In this document: positions 22,864 to 24,114 of the stretch, piece after piece
Layout of the letters: the number at the start of each line of letters is the position of its first letter
Numbering within the stretch: position 1 is the stretch's first letter
Assembly: GCA_028290305.1 (NCBI GenBank)
Contig: JAQGKC010000410.1
Location: 1 to 24,114 of the forward strand
Source: Bradyrhizobium sp.
GTDB lineage: Bacteria; Pseudomonadota; Alphaproteobacteria; Rhizobiales; Xanthobacteraceae
Direction: 5' to 3'
Length of the DNA stretch: 24,114 nt
The notes under the pieces: model-generated
The model's input: the letters and a program-made list of their open reading frames with translations, nothing else
Told to the model about the DNA's origin: nothing
Databases searched by the model: none
Translations under genes and position numbers: made by a program

Positions 22864-24114
22864 ATGAAATCGGCGCAAGTTCATCAAGCGGGTTCCGAAA
22901 CGGCTCCTCAGCCGGAGGCCGCACCCGAAGACTCTATTCAAAGAGACGGGCAAGGTTTCCCATTCCCATTAGTGATCGCAGCGATGCCGGCGACCGACCG
23001 GCAGCGAAGGATAGCGGTTGGCGTTGTCGTCCTTTTGATCGCGGTCGCGGCCGTCATCGCACCGTTCGCGAGCATACAGGTCGGCCGAGTTGATGCCTTC
23101 ATTCCGGCTTTGCAGACCGTCGTGAGTGTTGCCGATCTTCTCACGGCAATCCTTCTACTCGCTCAATTTTCGATCCAGCCTCAGCTCGCCCTTCTGGCGC
23201 TCGCGAGCGGTTACATATTCAGCGGTTCGGTCGCGTTCTTGCAGACGCTGGCCTTTCCGGGCGGGTACGCCACTGCTGGTCTGATCGGTGACAGATTTAA
23301 CACTCCAGCTTGGCTGTACGTGCTTTGGCACACTACGTTTCCGGCGGCGATCCTCGTCTATGCGTTTACCAAGACGACCGGAGCCGTCGCAGTGCCGGGC
23401 AGACCGGCGATGGCCGCCATTGGAATCACAGTTGCCTGCGTCCTTGCGGCGATAGCTGGACTGACTTGGATCGTGACGGCCAAAACGGAATATCTCCCGG
23501 TCCTCTTCACCACCGACGCCAGCTTTGACACGCGGCTTCCCAATCAGATCAACGTCGCGCTTTGGTTATGGGGTTCTATCGCACTAACGGTGCTACTATT
23601 TCGCGGACGTACAATCCTCGATTTATGGTTGATGGTGACCTTGCTTGCCTACATGCCACACTTCCTGGTGGCGATCATCGGCAGCTCGATACGATTTACC
23701 ATCGGCTGGTACGCGGCTCGTTGCTTCATTTTGGTCGGAAGTTGCATGTTGCTGAGCGTGCTGCTCATCGAAACAACGCTTCTCTATTCACGCCTCGCCA
23801 GCGCGATCATCTTACGGCGACGCGAACACACTAACCGGCTCTTGAGCGTGGACGCTGTCACCGCCGCTATTGCCCATGAGCTGAGGACGCCTTTGGGAGC
23901 CATCGCACTTAATGCCAGCACAGCCCTCGCTCAGCTGCGCTCGAACCCTCCCGAACTGGAGGAAATGCACGAGATCCTTACTGACATAGAGACAGAAAGC
24001 CTTCGTGCCGGTGCAATCATTTCGAGCGTTCGCGAACTATCGAAAAAATCAACTGATCTAACCGCGCGGACACGCATCGAGGATGTTACTCAGGCAACAC
24101 TGAGATTGCTGCAA
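22864..24114 (+). CDS. MASE4-type membrane histidine kinase, 3' end outside the window
   Basis: A continuous frame to the window edge, at least 417 residues. After a short cytoplasmic start, residues about 45-310 form a membrane sensor with roughly eight helices that resembles MASE4 (RRIAVGVVVLLIAVAAVIAPF, then VDAFIPALQTVVSVADLLTAILLLAQF, then FPGGYATAGLIGDRFNTPAWLYVLWHTTFPA). A HisKA domain follows with His338 in AIAHELRTPLGAIALNAS. The ATPase domain lies beyond the end. The signal sensed by MASE4 is not known. ATG 22864 was chosen because purine-rich AGGGCGAGG precedes it; ATG 22846 in the same frame is possible and has a TATAAT only seven bases upstream. It is divergent from the secreted protein gene. 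Confidence 0.88.
   Translation, partial: MKSAQVHQAGSETAPQPEAAPEDSIQRDGQGFPFPLVIAAMPATDRQRRIAVGVVVLLIAVAAVIAPFASIQVGRVDAFIPALQTVVSVADLLTAILLLAQFSIQPQLALLALASGYIFSGSVAFLQTLAFPGGYATAGLIGDRFNTPAWLYVLWHTTFPAAILVYAFTKTTGAVAVPGRPAMAAIGITVACVLAAIAGLTWIVTAKTEYLPVLFTTDASFDTRLPNQINVALWLWGSIALTVLLFRGRTILDLWLMVTLLAYMPHFLVAIIGSSIRFTIGWYAARCFILVGSCMLLSVLLIETTLLYSRLASAIILRRREHTNRLLSVDAVTAAIAHELRTPLGAIALNASTALAQLRSNPPELEEMHEILTDIETESLRAGAIISSVRELSKKSTDLTARTRIEDVTQATLRLLQ

Noticed and set aside
1..24114. tRNA, rRNA, insertion sequences, prophage or attachment sites
   Set aside because: None recognised by eye on either strand; no transposase, integrase or long terminal repeats seen.

Overview
The window looks like the chromosome of an alphaproteobacterium of the Bradyrhizobium/Rhodopseudomonas group (Nitrobacteraceae). 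The base composition is GC-rich. It carries a FixK-type regulator, FixJ-type response regulators, an Omp25/31-type porin, an IalB-family protein and small secreted proteins typical of these genera. This assignment rests on protein resemblance recalled from memory; no search was run.

Layout. (1) 1-1404, plus strand: a FixK/FNR box, a conserved hypothetical protein and a polyphosphate kinase 2. (2) 1475-8256, minus strand: a FixK/FNR box, then a large Orn/Lys/Arg-type decarboxylase, an AspT-type aspartate:alanine antiporter, aspartate 4-decarboxylase (AspD) and a small secreted protein. (3) 8280-10794: a DUF1275 membrane protein and a second AspT-type antiporter, divergent around one shared FixK box. 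(4) 10837-12474: a FixK box, a secreted alpha/beta hydrolase and an IalB-family protein. (5) 12509-16554: a signalling cluster with a stand-alone receiver, a FixJ-type response regulator and a histidine kinase with an ABC-type periplasmic binding-protein sensor. Divergent from the kinase is a FixK-family Crp/Fnr regulator, and the intergenic DNA holds 15-bp tandem repeats and a GTCC-N4-GGAC motif. (6) 16596-18242: a frameshifted alpha/beta hydrolase and an unrecognised protein. (7) 18239-20109: a FixK box followed by atoD, atoA and a MaoC-like hydratase. (8) 20270-24114: a small conserved protein, an outer-membrane beta-barrel protein with a clear terminator, a Tyr/Gly-rich secreted protein with a possible FixK site, and the 5' part of a MASE4-type histidine kinase that runs off the window.

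How it fits together. Six FixK/FNR-type boxes (five match TTGAT-N4-ATCAA exactly, one has a single mismatch) and one weaker site lie 57-80 bp upstream of the start codons I chose. The window also encodes its own FixK homologue, which keeps the DNA-contact residues and the cysteine known from FixK2. The likely picture is a low-oxygen regulon gathered around its regulators. Its members would obtain ATP from polyphosphate, consume protons and build membrane potential by amino-acid decarboxylation with electrogenic antiport, and handle acyl-CoA/acetoacetate units when respiration is limited. The arrangement of two AspT paralogues, two different PLP decarboxylases and PPK2 under FixK boxes beside a dedicated sensor/FixJ/FixK module is the most interesting candidate system here. 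The regulatory link is inferred from sequence motifs only.
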